From positions 82,037-146,036 of the IMG/VR virus record IMGVR_UViG_3300025809_002164: a DNA stretch of 64,000 bases, one strand, 5' to 3'. Below are positions 1-7,339 of the stretch, in pieces. Below the pieces are notes generated by a model that searched no databases, was not told where the DNA came from, and was given only the letters and a program-made list of their open reading frames with translations. Made by a program: the position numbers and the translations under genes. This DNA comes from a virus. Each line of letters starts with the position of its first letter. The first letter of the stretch is position 1.

Positions 1-636
1 TATCCAATAGTTTCTAATTAATATCTGCCTAGCTATATTGTAGTCGCATCCAGTTTTTTGACAAAGAAGATACATTTCTGTAAAAAATTGTACTTTAATT
101 GAATAAAAGCTATTGGCGAACAGTTTTGCTGACTCAGATTCCGTACTCTTACATTTAGTAATTCTAGCCCAAGGGTAGTTGATGGAGTGAAAATCAACGA
201 CTAGATTGTAGTGTTCACTTGAGCATAGCTTGGTCCTTCCTAAAACGATATGTTTTTGATTATGGTAATCTTCTTTGGCGGTTCTGGCTGTTAGAAATTC
301 TGGGTTATGAATTATATTTAAATTTGTATAGACCTCGGCAAACTCTTTACAAGATCCTGGTTCCAAGGTGCTTTTGCATATAACACTACCTTTAAATTTT
401 TTTTTATTTAAGTAATCTAGATTTTCCAAAATAGATTCTTTATTATAAGCTTGTAGTTTATTGTCGTAGGGTGTGGGTAGGCAAAGAAAAATTAATTCAG
501 ACACTAAAAGTTCTTCTAGGGTGCTGGCGCATTTTTTAAATTTATCATAAGATAGGACCTTTATTTTTTTCTTCTTAAAGCTTTCTGTCATTGCCCTTCC
601 GACGAATCCAGTTCCAATTACACCAACTGTAGTCAT
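1..636 (-). CDS. Nucleotide-sugar dehydrogenase (UDP-glucose/GDP-mannose dehydrogenase family), C-terminus beyond window
   Basis: The reverse strand reads open for 212 codons from the ATG at 634-636 to the window edge. The N-terminus has a Rossmann dinucleotide motif (GVIGTGFVG, residues 5-13). It is followed by family hallmarks: CLPTPYD, CKSTLEPGSCKEF, NPEFLTARTAKED, and a helix with SAKLFANSFYSIKVQFFTEM that matches the conserved Asn/Lys helix preceding the catalytic domain. Members oxidise UDP-glucose, GDP-mannose or related sugars to uronic acids with NAD. The catalytic cysteine and sugar-binding domain would lie beyond position 1, so the substrate cannot be assigned. The start overlaps the stop of the upstream glycosyltransferase (ATGA), which suggests translational coupling in a sugar operon. 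The family call is firm; activity is inferred. Confidence 0.85.
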   Translation of the reverse strand, partial: MTTVGVIGTGFVGRAMTESFKKKKIKVLSYDKFKKCASTLEELLVSELIFLCLPTPYDNKLQAYNKESILENLDYLNKKKFKGSVICKSTLEPGSCKEFAEVYTNLNIIHNPEFLTARTAKEDYHNQKHIVLGRTKLCSSEHYNLVVDFHSINYPWARITKCKSTESESAKLFANSFYSIKVQFFTEMYLLCQKTGCDYNIARQILIRNYWI

Positions 637-1253
637 TGTATCTTTTCGTAAAATTTATTCTGTCTTTCCTGGCGATCAATACTCTTAATGTGTGTTAATG
701 CATATTCTATTGTTTCGGGTAGCTTCACTCCGGTTTTGGCTCCAGTAATAATTTCGTGAACTTTGTTTTCCCATTTAATATTGAAATTATTCTTGAAAAT
801 TCTGTATTGATAATCAGGCCAGTTGACCCATTTATTCTCAGTGACCTTCCATTCCCATTTTTTAATATGAGCTTCAGTTAATCCATTAACTACATTGATT
901 CTTGGAACTAAAAATAGGTCAACATCTAGGTTCGACTCCAGTATCTTGTGCAAATTAATTACCGTTTCATCTGCAGGTATTTCGTCGGCATCGATTTGGA
1001 ATATATAATCTCCTTTGCATAATTTTTTTAGATTATTTTTAAATGCTGCAAAATTACCATTGAGCTTAAATGTGTTTTTTTTAAGTTTGAATTTTCTTAA
1101 AACGCTGGAAACTTCTTTTGTGTGATTGTCTTTATCTAATTGAACTACGATTTCGTCATCTTCTCTTTTTGATGAGGTCAGCATTTTGAGTAAAGACTCT
1201 AGTTCTGTGTGTTCATTGCATGCGGTAATTGCGTAGCTTATTTTAAAGTTCAT
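633..1253 (-). CDS. GT2-family glycosyltransferase
   Basis: This 206-residue GT-A-fold enzyme is short for the family. The N-terminal strand ISYAITACNEHTELESLL is the usual GT2 nucleotide-binding start, EDDEIVVQLDKDN is the second strand, and KGDYIFQIDADEIPAD carries the DxD metal/nucleotide-sugar motif (D-A-D). The region after it (VPRINVV, WVNWPDYQYRIFKN, KWENKVHEII) is typical of WaaE/KdtX-like GT2 members acting on surface glycans. It probably transfers one sugar from a nucleotide donor; the acceptor is unknown. It overlaps the downstream dehydrogenase start by four bases and lies three bases after the upstream glycosyltransferase, so the three genes form one minus-strand operon. No membrane segment is seen. 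Confidence 0.8.
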   Translation of the reverse strand: MNFKISYAITACNEHTELESLLKMLTSSKREDDEIVVQLDKDNHTKEVSSVLRKFKLKKNTFKLNGNFAAFKNNLKKLCKGDYIFQIDADEIPADETVINLHKILESNLDVDLFLVPRINVVNGLTEAHIKKWEWKVTENKWVNWPDYQYRIFKNNFNIKWENKVHEIITGAKTGVKLPETIEYALTHIKSIDRQERQNKFYEKIQ

Positions 1254-1256
1254 TAT

Positions 1257-2111
1257 TTATTGTATTTTGTGTCCTTGGGTTTTCAACAAAAATCTATTCC
1301 ATTTATTTTCTAACATATGCTCTTGATGTTTTACGACTTGATCCTCGTTCTCCCATTTTGTTTGATTGATTGTTACTGATGGGCGAATGGAGGGTATGAA
1401 ATATATTGGAGCTAACCCTCTCAACTTGTCACAGAAATGCCAATGCTCTAACTGACCTTCGGAAAACCATTCAGCCTGATTAAAGTATTCACTCTTAATA
1501 AAAACAAAACCTCCAAATGATCTGTACACATCGATTGGTTTATTCTGATTAAATAACTCTCTATCAAGCTTGCGGTAGAATGGGTTGGAGCTCCAAGTCA
1601 TGCATTGATTTAAGTCGTGATCAACTAGGCTCCAGCTATCATAGTACGAGGTTAAATCTCTTGATCCCATTTTACAAGGAACATTTTGTCTAATGTTTGG
1701 TGTAAGCATTGAGAAATTTAAATTCAAAAAATTGAAATAATCATTAATTATATTTGGACTAAACTCTACATCGCTATCGAGCACGATTGTAAAATCAGAA
1801 TCAACAGGTTTGCCTAGTGCGGCCATGCTATTTCTAATTTTAGCCATCTTTACAACCCTAGCTGACTCCATTGTTGAGCCGTAAGATTTTTCGTTTAAGG
1901 TTTCAGACTTTAGCTCGCCGTTCTTATTCTCAATCCACTCGGATAAAATTCTAGCAGTATTATCTTTCGAGTCATTTTCGTAAAAAAAATATTCAAATTC
2001 TGCATTTGTAATATCCTCCATCAAGTCTAGTGATGATAAAGTTTTATCTATGTAATCCTCTGAATCTCTAAATAAACTAAAAACGGAAATTCGGTATTTT
2101 TTTATTGACAT
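1257..2111 (-). CDS. Putative GT-A-type glycosyltransferase
   Basis: This is a 284-residue protein. It begins with a GT-A-like strand (YRISVFSLFRDSEDYIDKTL) and continues with FEYFFYENDSKDNTARILSEW, the END/S-D-T pattern of a subset of GT-A enzymes (it resembles the CAP59-type mannosyltransferase group). FTIVLDSDVEFSPN supplies a D-S-D metal motif. The C-terminal half (GGFVFIKSEYF, HWHFCDKL) looks like an acceptor-binding region. It is the first gene of the leftward sugar operon, and its start adjoins the iterated 11-bp elements of the divergent control region. The glycosyltransferase fold is likely; the exact family is uncertain. Confidence 0.6.
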   Translation of the reverse strand: MSIKKYRISVFSLFRDSEDYIDKTLSSLDLMEDITNAEFEYFFYENDSKDNTARILSEWIENKNGELKSETLNEKSYGSTMESARVVKMAKIRNSMAALGKPVDSDFTIVLDSDVEFSPNIINDYFNFLNLNFSMLTPNIRQNVPCKMGSRDLTSYYDSWSLVDHDLNQCMTWSSNPFYRKLDRELFNQNKPIDVYRSFGGFVFIKSEYFNQAEWFSEGQLEHWHFCDKLRGLAPIYFIPSIRPSVTINQTKWENEDQVVKHQEHMLENKWNRFLLKTQGHKIQ

Positions 2112-2115
2112 AATC

Positions 2116-2201
2116 TATAATCTATATATAATCTATAGTATTATATTACCAAGGACATATATAGTCTATTTATTATTAATATATATTATATATAACCTAT
2201 T
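2116..2201. repeat. Iterated 11-bp elements in a divergent control region
   Basis: Two exact tandem copies of TATAATCTATA occupy 2116-2126 and 2127-2137. Related copies TATAGTCTATT (2160-2170) and TATAACCTATT (2191-2201) follow at wider spacing, giving a consensus TATANYCTATW. They lie between the divergent genes starting at 2111 (minus) and 2301 (plus) and begin right next to the minus-strand start codon. Iterated sites in such a place commonly bind a regulator or an origin-binding protein. Part of the similarity could come from the extreme AT content, so the role is only suggested. Confidence 0.45.
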
Positions 2202-2219
2202 AAAGTACAGAGTACTTTA
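2201..2219. promoter_or_regulatory. Inverted repeat, possible operator
   Basis: TAAAGTAC and GTACTTTA form perfect 8-bp arms around the 3-base loop AGA. The site is about 40 bases upstream of the -35 box of the rightward promoter and next to the last iterated element. The stem is too AT-rich to be a convincing terminator, so a dimeric repressor or activator site is the more natural reading. Confidence 0.4.
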
Positions 2220-2259
2220 TTTTCCGATAATTGATTAATTGAAAAGCATGATTATAATC

Positions 2260-2288
2260 TTGACTTTACTTATTTTATGAGGTAATAT
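2260..2288 (+). promoter_or_regulatory. Sigma-70-like promoter for the rightward gene block
   Basis: TTGACT (2260-2265) is separated by exactly 17 bases from TAATAT (2283-2288). The ATG of the first gene is at 2301, so the expected transcription start leaves about six untranslated bases and no room for a ribosome-binding site. It would drive the dUTPase, sigma and SSB genes. Confidence 0.55.
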
Positions 2289-2300
2289 ATAAACCATATT

Positions 2301-2585
2301 ATGAATAACGAAATCAAAAACTATATTGTTTCTTCTGCAGGATGGGAGCTCACCGTTGACCACACAGATCATGAATCTGCGGCCACATCAGCATTGATAA
2401 TGGCAATGTCTATATTTGGTGACAACCTGAAGGTTTCAACCGTAATGATGGTAGATGTTGTGAATTCAGATGGAAATACAAACACTTCACTGACTGAGTT
2501 CGTTCCTACATATCTGGCATTCAAAAGAATGGGAGCCCTCGCTATATCTAAAGATTTGAAGGAAATAACTATATCGACTAATTAA
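2301..2585 (+). CDS. Small conserved-looking phage protein, function unknown
   Basis: This is a 94-residue acidic protein with no membrane segment and no motif I can name. Its central stretch AATSALIMAMSIFGDNLKVS looks helical, with conserved-looking FG and VS positions of the kind seen in small phage proteins of unknown function. It is the first gene behind the rightward promoter, so it should be expressed early. It ends three bases before the dUTPase start, consistent with co-transcription with nucleotide-metabolism genes. No Shine-Dalgarno precedes the ATG, in line with a leaderless message. Confidence 0.65.
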   Translation: MNNEIKNYIVSSAGWELTVDHTDHESAATSALIMAMSIFGDNLKVSTVMMVDVVNSDGNTNTSLTEFVPTYLAFKRMGALAISKDLKEITISTN

Positions 2586-2588
2586 TTA

Positions 2589-3128
2589 ATGAAATTAAAT
2601 ATATTGAAAAACTCAGGATCAATTAAGATACCTAAAAACAACGGAGATGCGGGGTACGACTTAATAGCTTCTAGTGACCCTAGGGTTGTAGGATCTATAT
2701 ACCAAGGTCTTTACTATACATCCATATCGCACATAGAATATGATACTGAAATTAAAATTCAACCAGAATTAATTAATGAAAAATACGAATTCTTCATGTT
2801 AATGTTCCCTAGGTCTAGCATCAATAAAACAAACCTACATTTAGCTAACTCTGTAGGGGTTATAGACTCTGGATATACCGGAACAATTAAAGTATGCTTT
2901 AAATATTCGATGCAACCTGAGGATATGAAAATAGTTGAAGGCAAAACCTTTAGGGGCAATAATTCAAAAGGTATAGTTTGTTCAATAAATCCTCAAAGAA
3001 TCTACCAAAAAGGGGACAAAATTTCTCAACTTATTCCTTGCAAACATGAAGATCTTTTAATAAACTATGTAGATGAACTTAATCAATCATCAAGAAGTAG
3101 TAATGGATTTGGGAGCACAGGAAAATGA
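2589..3128 (+). CDS. dut: dUTP diphosphatase (trimeric dUTPase family)
   Basis: This 179-residue protein shows all five dUTPase motifs in order: DAGYDLIAS (motif 1, residues 20-28), FPRSSINKTN with LANSVG (motif 2), GVIDSGYTGTI (motif 3, with the catalytic Asp), KGDKISQLIP (motif 4), and the glycine-rich C-terminal arm SSRSSNGFGSTGK (motif 5). It hydrolyses dUTP to dUMP and pyrophosphate, keeping uracil out of phage DNA and supplying dUMP. At 179 residues it is longer than the usual 140-150 because of an extended segment before motif 2 and another before motif 4. It overlaps the sigma-like gene by four bases (ATGA). Confidence 0.92.
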   Translation: MKLNILKNSGSIKIPKNNGDAGYDLIASSDPRVVGSIYQGLYYTSISHIEYDTEIKIQPELINEKYEFFMLMFPRSSINKTNLHLANSVGVIDSGYTGTIKVCFKYSMQPEDMKIVEGKTFRGNNSKGIVCSINPQRIYQKGDKISQLIPCKHEDLLINYVDELNQSSRSSNGFGSTGK

Positions 3129-3727
3129 ATAAACTAAAACAGCTAGAGGACAATGTGTTAATCTCTCATATTAAAAATCAGTCAAATACTGAAGAATGTC
3201 TTTCTGAGTTAGTGAATAGGCATTCAGGTTTATGTATATCAATGATAAATGGATATGTATCCAGTAAGGACAACGAGAGCTTAAGGCTTGAATTAATTAA
3301 AGAAAAAGAGTACCAAATCTACAATTCCGCATTAAAATTTGACCCACTAAAAGGATCTAAATTTAGTACATATCTTGGCAATGAAATAAAATGGAAATGC
3401 TTAAATATTTACAATAAAAATAAAAAACGAAAAACCATACAGGTTGAAGAGAACTTGATTAATTACTTAAATTATCACAATCAGGAAGAAAAAAGTGTTG
3501 ACAATAGTGAGATTTTTGGTAATATAATACAACAAGCAAAATCACACTCAGATCCAAGAGTGTTTGAGATTTTCACATTAAGATATGTCGAAGGAAAAAA
3601 CAATTCAGTAATGCCATGGAAGAATATAAGTTCAAAACTTAAGATGAGCATACAGGGTTGCATAAACATACACGACTTAGCACTAAAACAATTTTCTACA
3701 AAAATCAAAAGAGAGATAAACCAATAA
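3125..3727 (+). CDS. Sigma-70-like RNA polymerase factor
   Basis: The protein is 200 residues. The N-terminal half carries a region-2 signature: LISHIKNQSNTEECLSELV, then YNSALKFDPLKGSKFSTYL followed by GNEIKWKCLNIYNK, matching the FDP..G..F.TY core-binding and -10-recognition helices. The C-terminal part (FEIFTLRYVEGK, WKNISSKLKMSIQGCINIHDLALKQF) has the helix-turn-helix layout of region 4. It probably redirects host RNA polymerase to a class of phage promoters. It is divergent, and region 3 is essentially missing. It overlaps both neighbours (ATGA with dut, TAATG with ssb), indicating a tightly coupled operon. Confidence 0.75.
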   Translation: MNKLKQLEDNVLISHIKNQSNTEECLSELVNRHSGLCISMINGYVSSKDNESLRLELIKEKEYQIYNSALKFDPLKGSKFSTYLGNEIKWKCLNIYNKNKKRKTIQVEENLINYLNYHNQEEKSVDNSEIFGNIIQQAKSHSDPRVFEIFTLRYVEGKNNSVMPWKNISSKLKMSIQGCINIHDLALKQFSTKIKREINQ

Positions 3728-4161
3728 TGATGAACAAATACATAGCCATAGGCAACTTAACGCAAGATCCACAATGCAAGGATGTTGGAGAAACTAAAGT
3801 TTGTAACTTTGGTATAGCAATAAACGAATTCTTTTATAAGAATCAACAAAAACAAAAAACTACACTATTTATAGATATAGAAACATGGAGCAAGCAGGCT
3901 GAAAACTGTGTTAAGTTTCTAAAGAAAGGCAGCAAGGTTGCGGTAGAGGGTAAATTAAAAATGAACTCATGGGAAAAGAACGGCCAAAAGTTTACAAAAG
4001 TTTTTTGTTTGTCTGATAAGGTACACTTCTTAGGGTCTGACGAACAGAACTCAACGAAAGCTCCTAATGCTAAAGAAGCAAAGAAAGAGGTCTCCCTTTC
4101 CTCGAGCTCAACTAGCAATAATGATGTCGATGATGTTGATATAGACGACATACCTTTTTAA
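3727..4161 (+). CDS. ssb: Single-stranded DNA-binding protein
   Basis: An OB-fold starts at MNKYIAIGNLTQDPQCKDVG, continues with VCNFGIAIN and FIDIETWSKQAENCVKFLKK, then GSKVAVEGKLKMNSWEKNGQ, which is the SSB layout. It ends in an acidic tail with the canonical tip DDIPF, used to recruit replication and repair partners. The frame is open upstream to an ATG at 3658, but that extension lies inside the preceding gene, whereas ATG at 3727 (or 3730) gives the normal SSB N-terminus and a TAATG coupling to the upstream stop. The total of about 144 residues is normal for phage SSB. Confidence 0.93.
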   Translation: MMNKYIAIGNLTQDPQCKDVGETKVCNFGIAINEFFYKNQQKQKTTLFIDIETWSKQAENCVKFLKKGSKVAVEGKLKMNSWEKNGQKFTKVFCLSDKVHFLGSDEQNSTKAPNAKEAKKEVSLSSSSTSNNDVDDVDIDDIPF

Positions 4162-4163
4162 TA

Positions 4164-5255
4164 ATGGAAAACATAATATACAAAGGTGCAATAAACTCAT
4201 TAAGCTTTGGTAATGTATCTTACAATATACTAAGAGAACTTTACAGAAAGAAAACAAATGTTGCCTTTTTTCCAATAGGAGAAAACTTAGACTTTAGTGC
4301 GTTTGATAAAGTAGATCAAGGGTTTAGGGATTGGGTTATATCTATCTCTCAGAATAGATTCCATTTAGTAAATAAAGATTATCACACATTAACTCAGTGG
4401 CATATTAATGGGGCAGAAAATAGAATATCTAAAAGCCAGACATTATTCTCTTTTTATGAGACAGACCAACCCACCCCAACAGAGAAAGCTCTAGTCGGCC
4501 TCCAGGATAACTGTATATTTTCCAGCAAGCATGCATACGACTCGTTTAAGAGTGTTGGCTGTGATAACATACACTATGTACCTATCGGCTTCGACGAAGA
4601 CTTTACAGCTAGCAATGATGAGTACCTACCCAATAAGGTACACTTTGGTTTAAGTGGCAAATTTGAGAAAAGAAAAAATACCGCCCAGATAATTAGAAAT
4701 TGGGCCAAAAAATATGGAAATAATTTTGACTACCAACTCTCATGCTGTATAACTAATCCGTTCTTTAAACCAGAGCAAATGAACCAAGTTATCAATCAAA
4801 CCTTAGAGGGTAAAACTTATGGCAACATAAACTTTTTACCTAGATTAAAAACCAATTCTGAGGTTAACGAATTAATAAATGCGGTAGACATTGACCTTAC
4901 AGGGCTTAGTGGAGCTGAAGGCTGGAACCTTCCAGCCTTTAATTCGACCGCTTTAGGTAAGTGGAGCATAGTGATGAACCACACATCTCACAAGGATTGG
5001 GCTAATAAGAAAAATTGCATATTGGTCGAGCCAGACAATGTGGTTGATATATACGATGGATCTTTCTTTACTAAGGGTTCGCCGTTTAATCAAGGAACCA
5101 TGAATATGATTTCAGATGAAAAAATGTTAGACTGTTTCGAGAAATCTGAAAAGTTTTATGGAAAAAAGAATAAAGAAGGTTTAAAATTACAAGAACAATT
5201 CACATATAAACAAACATTAAATAATATATTAGAAATTATAAACAATGAAAAATAA
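4164..5255 (+). CDS. GT4-like (GT-B fold) glycosyltransferase
   Basis: This is a 363-residue protein. The N-terminal half begins YKGAINSLSFGNVSYNILRE, a typical GT-B opening with a glycine loop. The C-terminal half has KVHFGLSGKFEKRKN (the start of the donor domain) and DIDLTGLSGAEGWNLPAFNSTALGK, the counterpart of the E-x-F-G-LP donor-binding motif of GT4 enzymes. The first Glu of the usual EX7E pair is present (AEGWNLP) but the second is replaced by Asn. No transmembrane segment is seen. It follows ssb by two bases and overlaps the next small gene by eleven, so it is part of the rightward operon although it is not a replication gene. Confidence 0.75.
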   Translation: MENIIYKGAINSLSFGNVSYNILRELYRKKTNVAFFPIGENLDFSAFDKVDQGFRDWVISISQNRFHLVNKDYHTLTQWHINGAENRISKSQTLFSFYETDQPTPTEKALVGLQDNCIFSSKHAYDSFKSVGCDNIHYVPIGFDEDFTASNDEYLPNKVHFGLSGKFEKRKNTAQIIRNWAKKYGNNFDYQLSCCITNPFFKPEQMNQVINQTLEGKTYGNINFLPRLKTNSEVNELINAVDIDLTGLSGAEGWNLPAFNSTALGKWSIVMNHTSHKDWANKKNCILVEPDNVVDIYDGSFFTKGSPFNQGTMNMISDEKMLDCFEKSEKFYGKKNKEGLKLQEQFTYKQTLNNILEIINNEK

Positions 5256-5451
5256 TTACACACTAAGAGAAGAGGGTAACAGAATATTCATGTGCTGCGG
5301 CAAGGCTGGATGCCCGAGCGTAGCTCTAAGCGATGAAGGTCTTATTGAAATTACTGATGATTTTGGAAACACAGTTAAAATGAAAACTCAAGAGGCTGAA
5401 CTCATTAAGGGTGCGGTAGAAAAACTTTCCAAAAGCACCAGCAAAGATTAG
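5245..5451 (+). CDS. Small Cys-containing protein, paralogue of the next gene
   Basis: It is 68 residues. MCCGKAGCPSVALSDEGLIE is followed by ITDDFGNTVKMKT and a helical tail. The core pattern CC-x4-CPS-x(n)-I-x-ITDD-x4-T recurs in the neighbouring protein, so the two are probably an old tandem duplication. Three clustered cysteines could bind a metal, but no fourth ligand is obvious. It overlaps the glycosyltransferase stop by 11 bases. Function unknown. Confidence 0.65.
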   Translation: MKNNYTLREEGNRIFMCCGKAGCPSVALSDEGLIEITDDFGNTVKMKTQEAELIKGAVEKLSKSTSKD

Positions 5452-5452
5452 A

Positions 5453-5671
5453 GTGAAAAAGCCTAGCAACGAAGTTATATTATGCTGTCCTTCTGTACCA
5501 TGGAATCCATGTTGCCCGTCTCTAAAAATAAATGAAGAGAAGAGTAAGTTTACAATAACTGATGACTATGACAAGACCATAACAATAGACAATAAAGATA
5601 TACCTAAATTAATAAATGACATTAATAGAATTACTAGCATGCATATCCCTAATGTGGATAATCAAGGATAG
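5453..5671 (+). CDS. Small Cys-rich protein, paralogue of the previous gene
   Basis: It is 72 residues and starts at GTG. The segment ILCCPSVPWNPCCPSLKINE and then FTITDDYDKTITIDNKD aligns with the preceding protein (CC...CPS, ITDD, T, hydrophobic LI). Two CCPS blocks are present here against one CC and one CPS there. It starts one base after the previous stop. The likely role is unknown; a small metal-binding or assembly factor is possible. Confidence 0.6.
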   Translation: MKKPSNEVILCCPSVPWNPCCPSLKINEEKSKFTITDDYDKTITIDNKDIPKLINDINRITSMHIPNVDNQG

Positions 5672-5951
5672 TTATATAACTTTAAAACCTAGAGAATTTT
5701 TAAAATCTAAATCTAAATTCTTAAATAAATTATTAAGCTGTTCACTATGCCTTGGATTCTGGATAGGCTTTATACCAGTATTAGTAGATATGTTCTTATT
5801 AAATTTCCAGCCAACAAATAAAGAAATTGCAAGAGTAAGCTTTTACCCTCTAGCGACAGCAGGAGCATGCTGGGTTGCCGATTCATTACTCAATATGGTT
5901 CAAGAAATATGGGTATATTACAAGAACATAAGAGAAGAAAATAATAAATAA
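5616..5951 (+). CDS. Small membrane protein (DUF1360-like pattern)
   Basis: It is 111 residues with three hydrophobic stretches: LIELLACISLMWII near the N-terminus, LCLGFWIGFIPVLVDMFLL, and YPLATAGACWVADSLLNMV. The segment LLSCSLCLGFWIGF, with a C-x-x-C followed by GFW, is the pattern of DUF1360-type membrane proteins found in phages and bacteria. The first ATG (5616) overlaps the preceding gene by 56 bases; an internal ATG at 5652 would remove most of the first helix, so I prefer 5616. Function unknown. Confidence 0.6.
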   Translation: MTLIELLACISLMWIIKDSYITLKPREFLKSKSKFLNKLLSCSLCLGFWIGFIPVLVDMFLLNFQPTNKEIARVSFYPLATAGACWVADSLLNMVQEIWVYYKNIREENNK

Positions 5952-5985
5952 TTTGAAAAACAAAACATAAAAAATATTATAAAAT

Positions 5986-6414
5986 ATGAACTTAGAAATC
6001 GACCCAAGATACAGTACATATTCACTCTCTATAATACTTCACTTAATTCACAATAATGAAGATTACAAGAATGAGTGGATTAAAAAATACCCCAAAACAG
6101 AAAGCTTCGCTACAAACTTTTTTAATAACGAAAATTGCGGATGCAGACCCAAGCTAGTAAGTCAATACAAAAAAGACAGATTTCATGCAGACGTAATGAC
6201 GGTAAATTTTATAAATTCAAACGAAGATGTAATTGATTTCGATAAGTTCTGCGAAGAGAATGGGGGGCAAGATTTAACTGGTCATGTTTTTGCAATTCCA
6301 GCATCAGAAGGTCACTATCAGGATTTTCTTGCAGCAATTCAACAAAAAAATGCAACTTTCTCTCATTTTAACACAATCCAGATTAACGAAAAGATATTGT
6401 TAACATTTTTCTAA
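5986..6414 (+). CDS. Unknown phage protein
   Basis: This 142-residue soluble protein has no family I can recognise. Visible features are a helical N-terminal half (YSLSIILHLIHN, EWIKKYPKTESFA), a CGC motif and GHVFAIPASEGHYQDFLAAI, which resembles a small alpha/beta domain. It starts 34 bases after the membrane-protein gene, with no ribosome-binding site, and overlaps the next start by one base (TAATG), so it is co-transcribed with the following two genes. Confidence 0.55.
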   Translation: MNLEIDPRYSTYSLSIILHLIHNNEDYKNEWIKKYPKTESFATNFFNNENCGCRPKLVSQYKKDRFHADVMTVNFINSNEDVIDFDKFCEENGGQDLTGHVFAIPASEGHYQDFLAAIQQKNATFSHFNTIQINEKILLTFF

Positions 6415-6794
6415 TGCCTATTTATACATTTTCTCACCCCAAGAGCGGAAAAACTATTGATTTATTCTTCTCTATGAAGGATGAAAAAAAATATACCGAC
6501 AGCGATGGAACTAGCTGGATAAGGGAGTATTTATCACCACAATTAAACACTAGCGGATCAGTGGACCCATGGGACAGTAAGAGTTTTGTAAGTAAAACTA
6601 ACAACAAAGGAACATTAGGAGATTTACTAGACAGAAGCTCCGACCTGTCAAGTGCTAGAGCCCAGCAAAACGGCGGGGTGGACCCTGTTAAGGAAAAATA
6701 TTACGAAAACTATTCTAAAGAACGTAATGGAGCAACTCATAGAGATAAAATCCCAAAAACTTTCGAAAATAAACACATAAAAATAGATACATGA
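6414..6794 (+). CDS. FmdB-like protein lacking the zinc cysteines
   Basis: It is 126 residues. The N-terminus MPIYTFSHPKSGKTIDLFFS followed by MKDEKKYTDSDGTSWIREYL follows the plan of FmdB-type zinc-ribbon proteins (MPxYxF..., SM.., two turns), but neither CxxC pair is present: Ser/Pro and Asp/Gly occupy those places. The C-terminal part (TLGDLLDRSSDLSSARAQQN, VDPVKEKYYENYSKER) matches the helical tail of such small phage proteins. It overlaps the next gene by four bases. Function unknown. Confidence 0.55.
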   Translation: MPIYTFSHPKSGKTIDLFFSMKDEKKYTDSDGTSWIREYLSPQLNTSGSVDPWDSKSFVSKTNNKGTLGDLLDRSSDLSSARAQQNGGVDPVKEKYYENYSKERNGATHRDKIPKTFENKHIKIDT

Positions 6795-7339
6795 GTATAC
6801 AAATATATAAGCCCAATAAAAGTAACTCAGGGTTTGCTTTCAGTTTTTATACTGGAGAAAACTTCAAAGATAAATCTCCGATATTATTTATTAATGCCAT
6901 AGCTCAACACTCTTGGGACGATTCAAGAAAGGTTGGTTCATTTTCTGGGAACAAAAAAAACCAAGAAAAAAATATAAGTATTAAATTCAATCAATTCGAG
7001 TGCGGGTCAATAGTTAGCTCTATAATCAACAGGTTCGAGTGGAATACATATCACTCATTTGAAGATAATAGAACCCAAATAAAGCTATCTCCATGGGATA
7101 AAGAAATATCAACAACTAGAATTAATCAAAAGACAAAAGAATCATATCAAGAAAAGTATAAAGTTCCCGCATTCGGTCTATCTATAACAAGAAATGGAAG
7201 CCAGACATTTAAAATACCGCTAGAGCCTGGAGAAGCTCAATGCTTAAGAATTTTATGTGAAGAAATCGTAAAAAAATCTTGTGAGCATAATGTTTATAAA
7301 TCTACAAAAAAGGTAGAGCCAGAAGAATACGAATTTTAA
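6791..7339 (+). CDS. Unknown phage protein, possible ssDNA-binding fold
   Basis: This is a 182-residue basic protein. The N-terminal part (IQIYKPNKSNSGFAFSF, FINAIAQHSWDDSRKVGSF) alternates strands and turns; FNQFECGSIVSSIINRFEW and the acidic tail VEPEEYEF follow. The beta-rich layout with an acidic end recalls whirly/PC4-like single-strand binders, but no diagnostic motif is present, so this is only a suggestion. It overlaps the upstream gene by four bases and abuts the downstream glycosyltransferase directly. Confidence 0.5.
   Translation: MSIQIYKPNKSNSGFAFSFYTGENFKDKSPILFINAIAQHSWDDSRKVGSFSGNKKNQEKNISIKFNQFECGSIVSSIINRFEWNTYHSFEDNRTQIKLSPWDKEISTTRINQKTKESYQEKYKVPAFGLSITRNGSQTFKIPLEPGEAQCLRILCEEIVKKSCEHNVYKSTKKVEPEEYEF

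Noticed and set aside
3658-3726. N-terminal extension of SSB from the upstream ATG at 3658
   Set aside because: It overlaps the sigma-like gene and puts 23 unrelated residues before a normal SSB start; ATG at 3727 or 3730 fits better.
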